A stretch of 64,000 nucleotides of DNA, from the NCBI GenBank assembly GCA_963668605.1, contig OY764903.1, positions 2,976,001-3,040,000 of the forward strand, in the 5' to 3' direction. The position numbers and the translations under genes were made by a program. Source of the DNA: G963668605 sp963668605 (GTDB lineage: Bacteria; Acidobacteriota; Terriglobia; Bryobacterales; Bryobacteraceae). The notes beneath the pieces were generated by a model, which saw only the letters and a program-made list of their open reading frames with translations, was not told where the DNA came from and did no database searches. This document shows positions 1 through 8,966 of the stretch, in pieces. Positions within the stretch are counted from its first letter, which is position 1. Every line of letters begins with the position of its first letter.

Positions 1-140
1 AGGTGCAGAAGTACGCGCTGCAGTTGGCTGGGCAGGAGACGCGCATCGCCGGCCTGCGCGACCAGCAGAGCCAGGCGCGCAAGCAGAAAGCGGTGCTCGA
101 TACCGCGCTCGCCAAGCTGATTGAAGCAATGGAGTTTTAA
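1..140 (+). CDS. 3' end of an unidentified gene with a charged helical tail
   Basis: Only the last 45 codons lie in the window, read in the frame that ends with TAA at 138-140. The tail ends in LAKLIEAMEF and is rich in Q, R, K, A and L, as expected for a coiled-coil or long helix. DUF4139-type proteins often end in a similar helix, but the fragment is too short to assign. Its stop codon overlaps the stop of the convergent pentapeptide-repeat gene within the tetranucleotide TTAA at 137-140, so there is no room for a separate terminator between the two genes. Confidence 0.6.
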   Translation, partial: VQKYALQLAGQETRIAGLRDQQSQARKQKAVLDTALAKLIEAMEF

Positions 141-1090
141 ATCCCGCGCCGGAACGGGCGCTCGGCGCCGGAGTGCTTCATATACGGGCCCGGTTTGCCA
201 TTCGGCAAGATGGTGCGGTCGTCGGTCTGCGCGACCATGAGTTGATCGCAGGTTAACTCGCGGGCGCCGCGCAGGTTCGCACCGCGGAAGTCGGCAAGCA
301 TCAGATCCGCGCCGCCGAAGCGACTCTCGCAGAGCGTGGCTCGCACGAAGCTGGCGCCGGAGAGGCGGGCATCCCGGAAGTCGCACTCCTGCATGGTCGC
401 CCTGTCGAAACGCGAGCGTGACAGATCCGCCCGGTAAAAGCGCGCGCAGTCCAAATCCGCCGAGGAGACATCGCAGGTCAACAGGTGCGCCATGCTGAAA
501 TTCGCCGAGCTCGCACTGGCGCCCATCAGGCGGCAGAGTTGCAGGCGAGCGTGGTAGAGCACTGCGTTCTCGAGGTTGATGTTCGACATGCAACACTCGG
601 AGAAGCGCGCCTGATGGAACGCCGCTCCGGTCGCGCGCACGTGGGAAAAATCGGTCTGCTGGATCACAGCATCGAGCCAGCGGCTCTCCTTCATCGATGC
701 ACGCATGAATGAGCAGGCGTACACATGGGTCTCCGCAAAATTCGCGCCGGTCAGCCAGGCTTCCTCGAAGCGCACACTCGTCAGATCGCATCCCGTAAAG
801 TCGGCGTCCGATAGAGTAGCCCGGCGGAAGTCGGCCGACTCAAGTTCCGCATCCGCCATATCGGCCGAGGTAAGGTCGGCATCGAGCCATGTCGTCCTGC
901 TCAGTCGTGCTTTTCTCAGGATCACAGACTGAAGCTCGCGATCATTGAAAGTGAGCCCTTCGAGATCCGCGCGGGCGCCGCCTGGCGTGTGTTCCAACCA
1001 TGCCGCGTGAGCCGAGAGAGCGCTCTGCAAAGTGCTTCTCGCCGGCGCGACTGGCGCCGCAGTTTCGTGGTCCGAGGTCTGAAGTTTCAT
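137..1090 (-). CDS. Pentapeptide-repeat protein
   Basis: The 317-residue protein is built mostly of pentapeptide repeats of the A(D/N)(L/F)xx type from about residue 40 to 280, for example DADLTSADMADAELESADF and GADLMLADFRGANLRGA. Such repeats fold into a right-handed quadrilateral beta-helix. Members serve as DNA mimics, scaffolds or effector accessories, so the family alone does not give a function. The C-terminal stretch after the last repeat (LTCDQLMVAQTDDRTILPNG) is a cap seen in many pentapeptide proteins. There is no signal peptide or membrane segment, so a cytoplasmic location is likely. It is convergent with the upstream gene fragment and shares overlapping stop codons with it. Confidence 0.85.
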   Translation of the reverse strand: MKLQTSDHETAAPVAPARSTLQSALSAHAAWLEHTPGGARADLEGLTFNDRELQSVILRKARLSRTTWLDADLTSADMADAELESADFRRATLSDADFTGCDLTSVRFEEAWLTGANFAETHVYACSFMRASMKESRWLDAVIQQTDFSHVRATGAAFHQARFSECCMSNINLENAVLYHARLQLCRLMGASASSANFSMAHLLTCDVSSADLDCARFYRADLSRSRFDRATMQECDFRDARLSGASFVRATLCESRFGGADLMLADFRGANLRGARELTCDQLMVAQTDDRTILPNGKPGPYMKHSGAERPFRRGI

Positions 1091-1150
1091 CCCGCTCTTC
1101 TTATCGCCCGTCCGGGAGAAAGTATGAGCGGCGAGTATTCCCCTTACCGC

Positions 1151-2983
1151 CTACTGCGCCTTCGGCTTCACGTCGAACGGAGCCGCCTTGCCGCCATGAA
1201 CCGCCTGCAACCGGCGGTGCGTTGTCTTCATCGCTTCGATCAGTTCCTGATAAGGCCGGTCTGTCACGTCGACCAGTCCGATGTTGTAGTTCTCGCCATC
1301 CGAGCGTCCCGTCGAGGGTTGATCCGACCACTGGAACCAGCTCGATCCAATGAACGCCGGGAACGCGGCCGCGTGTTCCACATAGTAGCGGTAGGCCACT
1401 CCGCGCTCGGCATAGTCGCGCACCTGCACCAAGCCTGGAGCCAGACCGCGTCCCGGGACGCCGAAGTGAAACTCGCCGATAATGATCGGCCGACCCGTCA
1501 CGCTGTAGATCTGCTCCAGCGACTTCTGGTTGACCGCCGTCGCGTAGGAGTTCATGCTGTACACATCGAATGCCTTCGAGGCGCGCAGCATCTCGATGGG
1601 CGGAACGCCGCTGCCGAAGCGCAGCCCCAGATTCAGATGATTCGGATCGTGCCGCTTGATGGCCGCGTTGATCACTTCAAGGTACTTGTCGAAGGCGCGA
1701 TAGATGAATTGCTTGCGCCGCTCCGGCGTGTCTCCGTTCGCAAGAAACGCCTTCGCTTCGCGCTGTATGGCGCTGGGCTGGCGCTCCAGAATGATGTCGA
1801 CGACCAGGGATTCCCTGCCCGCCCACGGCGGTTCATTCGCGACGAAATAGCCCAGCACGAACGGGTCGTCCTTATGCGGCGCGCATTCTGCAGCAGCCGC
1901 CTTGTCAACGATCTTCGGAAACTCGCTGGAGAAGACATCGGGCATACCCATGTAACCCGTATTCATGCCCCAGTTGCTCAGGGTCACGACATACGCCTTC
2001 TTGTGCGCCTTGCCCACGCGCGGATCGCTCCAATTGCCGACCGTATTTATGCCCCACGCATCCATGCGGCGCAGCGCCATGTCGATCCATTTTGCGTCTG
2101 CTTCCGGACCGTGCCGCAGCTCCAGGTTCGATGCATAGAAGGTCCCCTTCGGCGGGAGCGCCGCAAAGTAATCTTCGCGGCCCTTGAAACGCGCGTCGCT
2201 GCCAGCGTTGCGAATGCCGGTCGAACTCGTTGAGTAAAACAAATGTCCATCGGGATCGACAAACCACCAGCGCCGGTCCACCTGCTCCACGCGGAAGAAG
2301 CCGGTCGCCTTCGCCTTCGTGTTCAGGTAGCCGCCGTATTTGCAGAAGCCGAAATCGCCCGCGCGCAGACCAGCTTCCTCGGCGGCCCATTCCTTCTTCA
2401 ACTGCTCCAGGCTGATGATCTTGCCGGGCCAGTCCGCCGGAATCCACTGGCCAAAGCGGTCCACCACCGGCTTCGTGTCGAGAATGGCAGAACCCGGATC
2501 CTGCTTCGACAGACGTGCGGACCGAATTTCGAGTGTCGGTTTTCCAAGCGGCGTCTGCATCGCCACGCCGATCGCCTCCACCGCGTTCAGCGGTCCATAG
2601 ACGCCGCCTGTGGTGATCCAGAACGAGTCGCGCGCCACCTTGCCCACCGACGCCAGATCATGTCCGGCGCGGTTCGGCTGCCGGTAATACTGGAGCGGCA
2701 CCGCAGCGCGAATCCACACGTTCGCGAGCGGCGCTATCTGCCTACGTTGCACGCTACCGCCGCTGTAAAAAGTCAGACCAAAGCGCTGTGGCGAGGAGGC
2801 TTTCATCTCGAGCACGAGAAAATCGTAGCCGCTCCAGTCCGCCGGAAGGTTGGGGTCGACGTCCTTCAGCGTCCATTTGTGTTCGGATTGTTCGCCTTCG
2901 AAAACAACGCGCCGCGGCTCGGCGCCGGCGAACTGAATGGATGCAAGCAGAAGCGTGGCTGCGCCCATTATGCAACGAAACAT
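1151..2983 (-). CDS. Secreted GH50-like (beta-agarase-type) glycoside hydrolase
   Basis: This is a 610-residue protein with an N-terminal signal peptide (MFRCIMGAATLLLASIQFAGA). Residues about 25-160 resemble a carbohydrate-binding beta-sandwich. The rest looks like an agarase-type TIM barrel: WWFVDPDGHLFYS opens the barrel, VANEPPW near residue 383 is the likely acid/base Glu, and IIIGEFHFG near residue 503 is the likely nucleophile Glu. GH50 enzymes cleave agarose-type galactans, but soil members with this domain probably act on other plant or microbial polysaccharides, so the substrate is open. It would act in the periplasm or outside the cell. The neighbouring sulfatase and hydrolase remnants fit a polysaccharide-utilisation setting. 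Confidence 0.7.
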   Translation of the reverse strand: MFRCIMGAATLLLASIQFAGAEPRRVVFEGEQSEHKWTLKDVDPNLPADWSGYDFLVLEMKASSPQRFGLTFYSGGSVQRRQIAPLANVWIRAAVPLQYYRQPNRAGHDLASVGKVARDSFWITTGGVYGPLNAVEAIGVAMQTPLGKPTLEIRSARLSKQDPGSAILDTKPVVDRFGQWIPADWPGKIISLEQLKKEWAAEEAGLRAGDFGFCKYGGYLNTKAKATGFFRVEQVDRRWWFVDPDGHLFYSTSSTGIRNAGSDARFKGREDYFAALPPKGTFYASNLELRHGPEADAKWIDMALRRMDAWGINTVGNWSDPRVGKAHKKAYVVTLSNWGMNTGYMGMPDVFSSEFPKIVDKAAAAECAPHKDDPFVLGYFVANEPPWAGRESLVVDIILERQPSAIQREAKAFLANGDTPERRKQFIYRAFDKYLEVINAAIKRHDPNHLNLGLRFGSGVPPIEMLRASKAFDVYSMNSYATAVNQKSLEQIYSVTGRPIIIGEFHFGVPGRGLAPGLVQVRDYAERGVAYRYYVEHAAAFPAFIGSSWFQWSDQPSTGRSDGENYNIGLVDVTDRPYQELIEAMKTTHRRLQAVHGGKAAPFDVKPKAQ

Positions 2984-3212
2984 GGTGGCTCTCCTTGCCG
3001 TTAATTCTGCTGCGGCGCATCCAATATATCAACGTCGCGCGGTTGCGACGTCTGGCCCAGGCTACCGAGGCGAGTCTCCGGTGGCCTCATGAGCCTCGGG
3101 AAGGATTGCGACACTGGCGCGCAGACTGTTTGCTTCCAGTCTCTTATGTTGGAACATCGGTGCGACATGAAAACGACTACCGAGTCCGAAACAGTTCCTG
3201 TACGATCATGTT

Positions 3213-3436
3213 GTGCCATCCATGCACAATCGATTGCCAGGAATCGGGGGACGTGAACTTGCCGCTGGAAGTGTCCTCGCCGCCAGCGAGAAGCCGAACA
3301 TCGTTCTCTTCCTGGGCGACAATCTAAGTTGGGTAGATTTCGACTGCTACGGCAGCAAGGCTCATAAGACTCCACAGAATGCCGTCATGCCAGCTCCCAA
3401 TCCGAATGTCGACCGCGCGCGAGCCGCGCAGGGGAC
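3213..3436 (+). pseudogene. N-terminal fragment of a sulfatase
   Basis: The reading frame contains EKPNIVLFLGDNLSWVDFDC followed by YGSKAHKTPQ and NPNVDRARAAQG. This is the recognisable start of a type I sulfatase: the metal-binding strand ending in GDN where families usually have ADD or GDD, then the TPN-DRLA-G helix. Similarity stops after about 75 residues. The sulfatase-activating CxPSR/CxAxR motif and all later domains are missing, and the frame runs into unrelated residues before stopping at 3491. I read it as a truncated, decayed gene. An intact but different sulfatase lies at 6316-7590. Confidence 0.6.
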
Positions 3437-3487
3437 CAGGTGGAAATGGATGGCCTGCCAGGGCACAGCGGACGAAACTCGAATTCG

Positions 3488-6001
3488 ATGATCATTCTTA
3501 AACGCCATCTCGCGTTCGCGGCCGCCGGAACGCTGCTTCTCGCCTCGGTTGTTCTGGTCGCCGCCAGTTGGAGCGGCTCACGAAGTCAGACAACTCAGCA
3601 ATCTGTGTCCGCTACGCAGAATGCAGGAGCCGGACTGTTATCGTCATCCGAGGGCGACTCCGACTATCCGTCCACCTGCTCAGCTCCGGATGGTTCCGTC
3701 TGGGCCATCTGGCAGACATATTCGAACGGAGGCGACCATCTCTTCGTCTCCCACTTCGCCAACCACCAATGGACAAAGCCTGTCGCTGGACCTGGTTCGC
3801 CAGGCGACCTTTATAAGCCCGCGTGCGGAGTTGACGGAAGCGGAACACTTTGGGTCGTTTGGTCGCGGCAAGAGGCGTCCAATTGGGATCTCTGGTCAAG
3901 CGCTTACGCCCAGGAGCGTTGGAACAAACCTGAACAGCTCACCAGCGCCAAGGGCGCCGACTTCGCGCCGCGCCTGACGAGGGCGCCGGATGGTCCGCTG
4001 GTGCTGGTGTGGCAGGCGTGGCAGAGCGGCGGCTTCGATATACTGCTCTCCGAACTCAGGAACGGCCGCTGGACGAAGCCGGAACTGGTGACAGCCAACG
4101 CAGCCAACGACTGGGCACCCGACGTGACGGTTGCGCCAAACGGAGTCGTTAGCGTCGTTTGGGACAGTTACCGCAACGGCGACTACGATGTGTTTCTCCG
4201 GCAGAAGAAGGATAGCGGTTGGGGACCCGAGATTCCGATCGCGGCGGGCAGCCGCTTCGAAGGCTACAGCAGCGTCGCATCCGACAGCAAGGGTGTGGTG
4301 TGGGTCGCTTACGAAGAGCGCACGGAGAAGTGGGGCAAGGATCGCGGCCAGGCGATCGACACTGCCTATGACGAGTTGGACACGCTGACCGGTTTCTGCC
4401 GCGTGCGCGTGCGCTGCCTGAAAGACGGCAAAGTGTTTGAGCCGGCGCAGCCGCCCCGTCTGGAGACAAAGCCCTACGATTGGGGCGGCGATCACGCGCC
4501 CCGAATCGTGGTGGGAGGCCAGGACCGAATATGGCTCGCATTCCGGCGTCCTACGATTACGCAGGCGGGCTGGGGTACAAGCCCGAGTGCACAGCGCAAA
4601 GCCGGCGACAGAAGTCTGATTCCGATTGGGGTCTGGTGGAACAACTATGCGATTCACCTGAATGGCGGCGTATGGAGCGCTCCCGCCTCGTTCGGCGACA
4701 CCGGTTCACGCATCGATAGCGACATGACGGCGGCCCCATTGCCGGAAGGCGGGTTGCTGGGAGTGTGGCATTCCGACAGCCGCAAGTTCGAAGGCGAGAA
4801 CGCGCGCTTCCCGCAGCCTGGGGCCAACCGGGTCTACGCCTCGTCGCTTCCGGCGCCGCAGGCTTCCAACGTGGTCGCTCATTTGCTCGCCATCACGGAT
4901 GCCCCGCCTGCGATCCCGCCGGCGGACGCTGCCAAGGAGCGACGCGACGTGGAACGTGTGCGGAACTACACAGTCCGGTCGGGCGGCCGCACGTATCGCT
5001 TATATCGAGGCGACCTCCACCGTCACACCGACATCTCCTGGGACGGCCCCTCCGACGCTTCCATCACAGACATGTACCGCTATGCGCTCGACGCCGCGGC
5101 GCTCGATTTCGTCGCGCCCACCGACCACAATCAGTCTACCGGCGTCGACCTGGAATACGTGCTCTGGCGCACGCAAAAGATCGTCGATATTTTCAATGCA
5201 CCGCCCCGTTTTGTCGCTCTATACGGCTACGAACGATCGCTTGGGTATCCGAACGGACACCGCAACGTGATCGAAGCCAAGCGCGGGTTTGCCTCCTTCC
5301 AGCGCACAAAGAAAGCAACGGGCAACGGCGTTGCCGACGACGATACGCGGCAGTTGTTCGCGCACGTCGCTAAGTCGGGAGGAATCACGATTCCGCACGA
5401 GACGGGTGAAGCAGGAACAGTCTGGCGCGATAAAAACGCGGTCGAGCCGCTGGTTGAAATTTATCAGGGCTGCCGCCACTCGTATGAGTGCGAAGGCGCA
5501 CCGCGAACCGATTCCCGCCTCAAGCCGCGCAACAACTACTTCCCTGGCGGCTTTGTCTGGGAAGCCTGGAAGAAGGGATTCCGGCTGGGCGTGATTGCCA
5601 GTTCGGATCACCAATCCACGCACATCTCGTATGCGAATGTGTTCGCGACGGAAGCCACGCGCGAGAGCCTGATCGAAGCGATGAAGCAGCGCCACACGTT
5701 CGGTTCGACCGACAATCTGGTTCTCGATTTCAGGACGGAGGGCCATCTGCAAGGCGACGATTTCGCTTCCGCCTCAGGCCGCGCCTTCCACATCGAGGTT
5801 CTCGGAACAGCTCCGATCAAAGAGTTGGTCATCATCAGGAATTTTCAGGTAGTCTATTCGGCTCGTAGCGCTACCCCGTCTCTGTCGATCGACTGGAAGG
5901 ACACGGCGCCCGCTCCGGGCGGCAACCATTACTATGTCCGGGTCCTTCAGGCGGACGGCGAACTCGGCTGGTCGAGTCCGATTTGGATCAGTGGAAATTA
6001 G
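3488..6001 (+). CDS. Exported beta-propeller / PHP-domain protein (DUF3604 family)
   Basis: The 837-residue protein starts best at ATG 3488, which gives a clean hydrophobic signal (ILKRHLAFAAAGTLLLASVV). An upstream ATG at 3440 would add 16 non-signal residues. Residues about 50-300 hold sialidase-like propeller blades of roughly 50 residues with the pattern D-GxxWVVW followed by W-KPE. From about residue 505 a PHP-like metallohydrolase domain begins (YRGDLHRHTDISWDG, then VAPTDHNQ, TIPHETG and IASSDHQS), with the His and Asp residues expected to bind metals. DUF3604 proteins are widespread and poorly characterised; hydrolysis of a phosphoester or related bond is only a fold-based guess. It is flanked by two gene remnants. 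Confidence 0.75.
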   Translation: MIILKRHLAFAAAGTLLLASVVLVAASWSGSRSQTTQQSVSATQNAGAGLLSSSEGDSDYPSTCSAPDGSVWAIWQTYSNGGDHLFVSHFANHQWTKPVAGPGSPGDLYKPACGVDGSGTLWVVWSRQEASNWDLWSSAYAQERWNKPEQLTSAKGADFAPRLTRAPDGPLVLVWQAWQSGGFDILLSELRNGRWTKPELVTANAANDWAPDVTVAPNGVVSVVWDSYRNGDYDVFLRQKKDSGWGPEIPIAAGSRFEGYSSVASDSKGVVWVAYEERTEKWGKDRGQAIDTAYDELDTLTGFCRVRVRCLKDGKVFEPAQPPRLETKPYDWGGDHAPRIVVGGQDRIWLAFRRPTITQAGWGTSPSAQRKAGDRSLIPIGVWWNNYAIHLNGGVWSAPASFGDTGSRIDSDMTAAPLPEGGLLGVWHSDSRKFEGENARFPQPGANRVYASSLPAPQASNVVAHLLAITDAPPAIPPADAAKERRDVERVRNYTVRSGGRTYRLYRGDLHRHTDISWDGPSDASITDMYRYALDAAALDFVAPTDHNQSTGVDLEYVLWRTQKIVDIFNAPPRFVALYGYERSLGYPNGHRNVIEAKRGFASFQRTKKATGNGVADDDTRQLFAHVAKSGGITIPHETGEAGTVWRDKNAVEPLVEIYQGCRHSYECEGAPRTDSRLKPRNNYFPGGFVWEAWKKGFRLGVIASSDHQSTHISYANVFATEATRESLIEAMKQRHTFGSTDNLVLDFRTEGHLQGDDFASASGRAFHIEVLGTAPIKELVIIRNFQVVYSARSATPSLSIDWKDTAPAPGGNHYYVRVLQADGELGWSSPIWISGN

Positions 6002-6017
6002 GACGGCGGAATGATTC

Positions 6018-6302
6018 ATGCGGAGACGACATCAAGACGGCGACATCCTGAGTTGGGCCAAGCGCTTTGACGGCGAAGAGAAGCATCAGCAAATGGTGAA
6101 AGAATTCGAATGCGGTGTGGTGCTGGCCAATCCGTCACCGAGGCCTTACGCCTTCGGTTTAGGTAAACTGATCCCGGGGCGGCGCTTTCGCCGCTTCAAC
6201 GGTACTCCGGATCAAGACCCGCTGACGAACAATGGCGCTGCGGTTACGGCGCCGTTGATATTGATACCAAGAGACGCGATCTTCTTCGCACTCGTAGCGT
6301 AA
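6018..6302 (+). pseudogene. C-terminal remnant of a hydrolase-like gene
   Basis: The frame encodes EFECGVVLANPSPRPYAFGL, then PGRRFRRFNG, DPLTNNGAAV and LIPRDAIFF. This order (an (E/D)FxxG-hVLxNP strand, FRRL-G, D--TNNGxxV, L--kDAlFL) matches the last beta-domain of large secreted glycoside-hydrolase-like proteins found in acidobacteria and planctomycetes. Nothing upstream in this frame continues into a catalytic domain, because the DUF3604 gene ends at 6001. It is therefore an orphan tail, probably left by a deletion or recombination. The family assignment is from memory of the motif and is not certain. Confidence 0.45.
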
Positions 6303-6315
6303 TGAAAGGTGAATC

Positions 6316-7590
6316 ATGCTCGACCGACGCGCATTCTTAAGTTCGCTTCCGGCGCTGGCTGCGGCGCAGTCACGCCCGCGTCCGAACGTACTGGTGTTTC
6401 TGACGGACCAGGAGACGGCCACACCGCCGGGCCCTGTAAATGCTCCCAATCGCCGCCGTTTGGATCGCGAGGGCGTGCGATTTACGAACGCCTTCTGCAA
6501 CACGCCGCAATGCTCAGCCGCGCGCTCCTCACTGCTCACCGGCCTGGAGCCGCACACGACCGGCGTGATCACGAACGTCGACGAATCCTCCGTAGGTAAG
6601 GCTCTCGCGCCCAGCATCCCGAATCTGGGCAGCGTCTTCCGCGCCGCTGGATACCAGACCGGCTATTTTGGAAAATGGCACCTGGGGAAGGAAGCGGAAG
6701 GCCGCGAAGCCTTCGGGTTCTCCACCAGCGGACGCGGGAAGGACGAAGCGGTCGCTGAGCAGGCTGCCGCATGGATTCGCAAGCAGACAGGTCCGTGGTT
6801 GGCCTATGTTTCAGTGCTGAATCCCCACGATATTTACCGCATCGTGGCGGACCTGAAGAACGTGACACCGCGGCCGGGCGTGAAAGCGCCATCCAGCGGG
6901 TTGTCCGATCTCGCCGCGAAACCATCGGAGCAAGAGCAGTACACTAAGATCGATCAAGGCAAACTAACAGCAGCCTACTCTTCGGAAGACTGGCTGCGCT
7001 ACCGCACTTACTACTGCCAACTCATAGAGAAGGCCGACGCCTGCCTCGGCACGGTGCTTGGCGGCGTCGCGGACATGGACAACACGGTCGTCGCTTACAT
7101 GGCGGACCATGGAGACGCACTTGGCGAACACGGTCTGCCGTTCAAGGGACCGTTCATGTACGAACCGCTGATCCGGGTTCCGATGGTGATCCGTGCGCTG
7201 GGCCGCCTGAAGCCAGAAACGCGCAAAGATCTCGTGACATCGGCGGATCTGGCCCCGACACTGGCATCGCTGGCCGGTCTGAAATGGCCGACGAAGATCA
7301 CGGGCTTGGACCTCACACGCGAGCGGAACAAGCGCGACGCCGTCTTCCTGGAATACTACTCAAAGCAGAAGTGGATCAATCCGATCCGGACGATCCGCAC
7401 GGACAGATGGAAGCTTAACTGGTACGACAGCGGCCACCAGGAACTATACGACCTGAAGGAAGATCCGCGTGAAGTGCGCAACCTGGCCGGGACCGCGGCA
7501 TCCGCCACGATTCAGAAAGAACTCGAAGCTCGTCTGACTGCCTGGCGCGGCCCACTGACGAAGCCGGACCAAGCGGCGAAGCGGACCTGA
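6316..7590 (+). CDS. Exported type I sulfatase
   Basis: A 424-residue arylsulfatase-type enzyme. The N-terminus carries a twin-arginine-like signal (DRRAFLSSLPALAAAQ). NVLVFLTDQE begins the metal-binding fold. CSAAR at residues 66-70 matches the CxAxR form of the motif in which Cys is converted to formylglycine by the sulfatase-activating enzyme. GYFGKWHLGK is the second family signature and VAYMADHGDALGEHGL supplies the C-terminal metal ligands. The enzyme would remove sulfate esters from polysaccharides in the periplasm or outside the cell. It sits 13 bp after the hydrolase remnant, with a short AAAGGTG ribosome-binding site before the ATG. Confidence 0.88.
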   Translation: MLDRRAFLSSLPALAAAQSRPRPNVLVFLTDQETATPPGPVNAPNRRRLDREGVRFTNAFCNTPQCSAARSSLLTGLEPHTTGVITNVDESSVGKALAPSIPNLGSVFRAAGYQTGYFGKWHLGKEAEGREAFGFSTSGRGKDEAVAEQAAAWIRKQTGPWLAYVSVLNPHDIYRIVADLKNVTPRPGVKAPSSGLSDLAAKPSEQEQYTKIDQGKLTAAYSSEDWLRYRTYYCQLIEKADACLGTVLGGVADMDNTVVAYMADHGDALGEHGLPFKGPFMYEPLIRVPMVIRALGRLKPETRKDLVTSADLAPTLASLAGLKWPTKITGLDLTRERNKRDAVFLEYYSKQKWINPIRTIRTDRWKLNWYDSGHQELYDLKEDPREVRNLAGTAASATIQKELEARLTAWRGPLTKPDQAAKRT

Positions 7591-7631
7591 ACGGCACACG
7601 CAAGCGGGCTTAGATCTCGCACCGCACGCTG

Positions 7632-7674
7632 ACATCGCCATCGAACTTCTCCGTTTGCAGCTCGATGGCGATGT
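7632..7674. repeat. Perfect 13-bp inverted repeat after the sulfatase
   Basis: ACATCGCCATCGA at 7632-7644 is perfectly complementary to TCGATGGCGATGT at 7662-7674, with a 17-nt loop. It lies 41 bp after the sulfatase stop and has no T-run. It could be a factor-dependent terminator or mRNA-end hairpin, or an operator for the polysaccharide operon that follows. The right arm covers the first possible ATG (7665) of the flippase gene. Confidence 0.45.
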
Positions 7675-8966
7675 GCGCCGTTCCTCTCGACTATACTAGG
7701 GAAGTGCGCACCGGCCCGGGCGGCCAACCGGCCCCCTTCCCTTCAACTTCGTTTCGATCGAGCCTTGCCTGGACTCTCGCCGGAAACGGGCTCTACGCAG
7801 CGGCGCAGTGGGCTATCCTCAGCCTCGTAGCCAAGCTGGGCGGCGGCGAAATGCTAGGGCAATACGCATTGGCGGTGGCACTCACTACTCCTCTGGTAAT
7901 GTTGTCGCACCTGAACCTGAGAGCCGTTCTGGCCACAGACGTGGACGGGCGCCAACCGTTCGGCGATTACGTTGCGGTCCGTCTAGGGGTATCGGGACTC
8001 GGTTTGGTGGGCATCGCCATTCTGGCCCTGCTTTCCGGTCATTCCGGAACCCTCGCCGCGGTGATTCTGATGACGGGTTTGGCGCAGAGCAGCGAAACGG
8101 TGAGCGACATCTATTACGGCGCCATGCAGCGGCGCGATGAAATGGAGCTGATCGCCCGGTCGATGATCGCGCGGGGCATGGTGTCGGTGTTGGCCTTTGG
8201 CCTGGCCTTGTATGTGTTTCGCGATCTGGTTTGGGCGCTCGCGGCAATGGCCGCGGGGCGCCTGACCTTGCTGCTCGCTTACGACCGGCCAAGGGGCGCG
8301 GCAGGCGAGTGTCTCACGCGTTCGGGCCTGAGAGCAGAGGTGGCTATCCTGCGCTCGGCGCTGCCGCTCGGCGTTATGCTCCTGCTTGTCTCATTGAACA
8401 CAAACGCTCCTCGTTACGCCATCGAACGCTTTCTGAATGTGAGTGAATTGGGCGTCTTCGCTGCGATCGCTTCTTTCATGACGGTGGGCAGTATGGCCGT
8501 CAACGCACTCGGCCAGGCCATTACGCCCCGACTGGCGCGCCACTTCAGCCGGCGTGAGTCGAAGCCCTTTCGGAGACTGACCTTCATGTTGGCTGCATCG
8601 GTCTGCGGACTCGGCGTAGCCGGTGTGATTGTCGCGGCCGTCTTCGGCGAGGCCATCCTCGGCATCGTCTACCGCCCAGAGTACGCGGCCCACGGCGGCC
8701 TGCTTGTTGCCGTCATGGGCACGGCCATTCCCGGCTACGTCGCAATCGCTTTAGGCTATGCGATCACCGCTGCTCGCGCCTTCGACGTGCAGGTGCCGCT
8801 ATTCTGCGTCGTGGCTGCCAGTTGTGGTGGTGCGAGTTGGTTACTGGTGCCCAGGTTCGGGTTGCGGGGCGCGGCCCTGTCCCTGGCGCTCGCAGCGTTG
8901 GTACAGATCGGCGGTGAAGCTTTGATTCTTACCCGCGCATTGCACCGCATCGAGGCCGCTGGATGA
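7665..8966 (+). CDS. Polysaccharide flippase (Wzx/MATE-like membrane protein)
   Basis: The protein is up to 433 residues and almost entirely hydrophobic, with about 12 predicted membrane segments from TLAGNGLYAAAQWAILSLV to the C-terminal ALSLALAALVQIGGEALIL. This is the topology of O-antigen/teichoic-acid flippases of the MOP superfamily. It would move a lipid-linked oligosaccharide across the inner membrane. The start is uncertain: ATG 7665 or 7671 lies inside an inverted repeat, and GTG 7704 is an alternative that removes 13 non-conserved residues. The 3' end overlaps the next gene by 4 bp (ATGA), so it is the first gene of the surface-polysaccharide operon. Confidence 0.82.
   Translation: MAMCAVPLDYTREVRTGPGGQPAPFPSTSFRSSLAWTLAGNGLYAAAQWAILSLVAKLGGGEMLGQYALAVALTTPLVMLSHLNLRAVLATDVDGRQPFGDYVAVRLGVSGLGLVGIAILALLSGHSGTLAAVILMTGLAQSSETVSDIYYGAMQRRDEMELIARSMIARGMVSVLAFGLALYVFRDLVWALAAMAAGRLTLLLAYDRPRGAAGECLTRSGLRAEVAILRSALPLGVMLLLVSLNTNAPRYAIERFLNVSELGVFAAIASFMTVGSMAVNALGQAITPRLARHFSRRESKPFRRLTFMLAASVCGLGVAGVIVAAVFGEAILGIVYRPEYAAHGGLLVAVMGTAIPGYVAIALGYAITAARAFDVQVPLFCVVAASCGGASWLLVPRFGLRGAALSLALAALVQIGGEALILTRALHRIEAAG

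Noticed and set aside
989..2233. Long open frame (414 codons) on the plus strand opposite the GH50-like gene
   Set aside because: It is antisense to a gene with clear domains, is Arg/His-rich without family features, and reflects the high third-position GC of the real gene.
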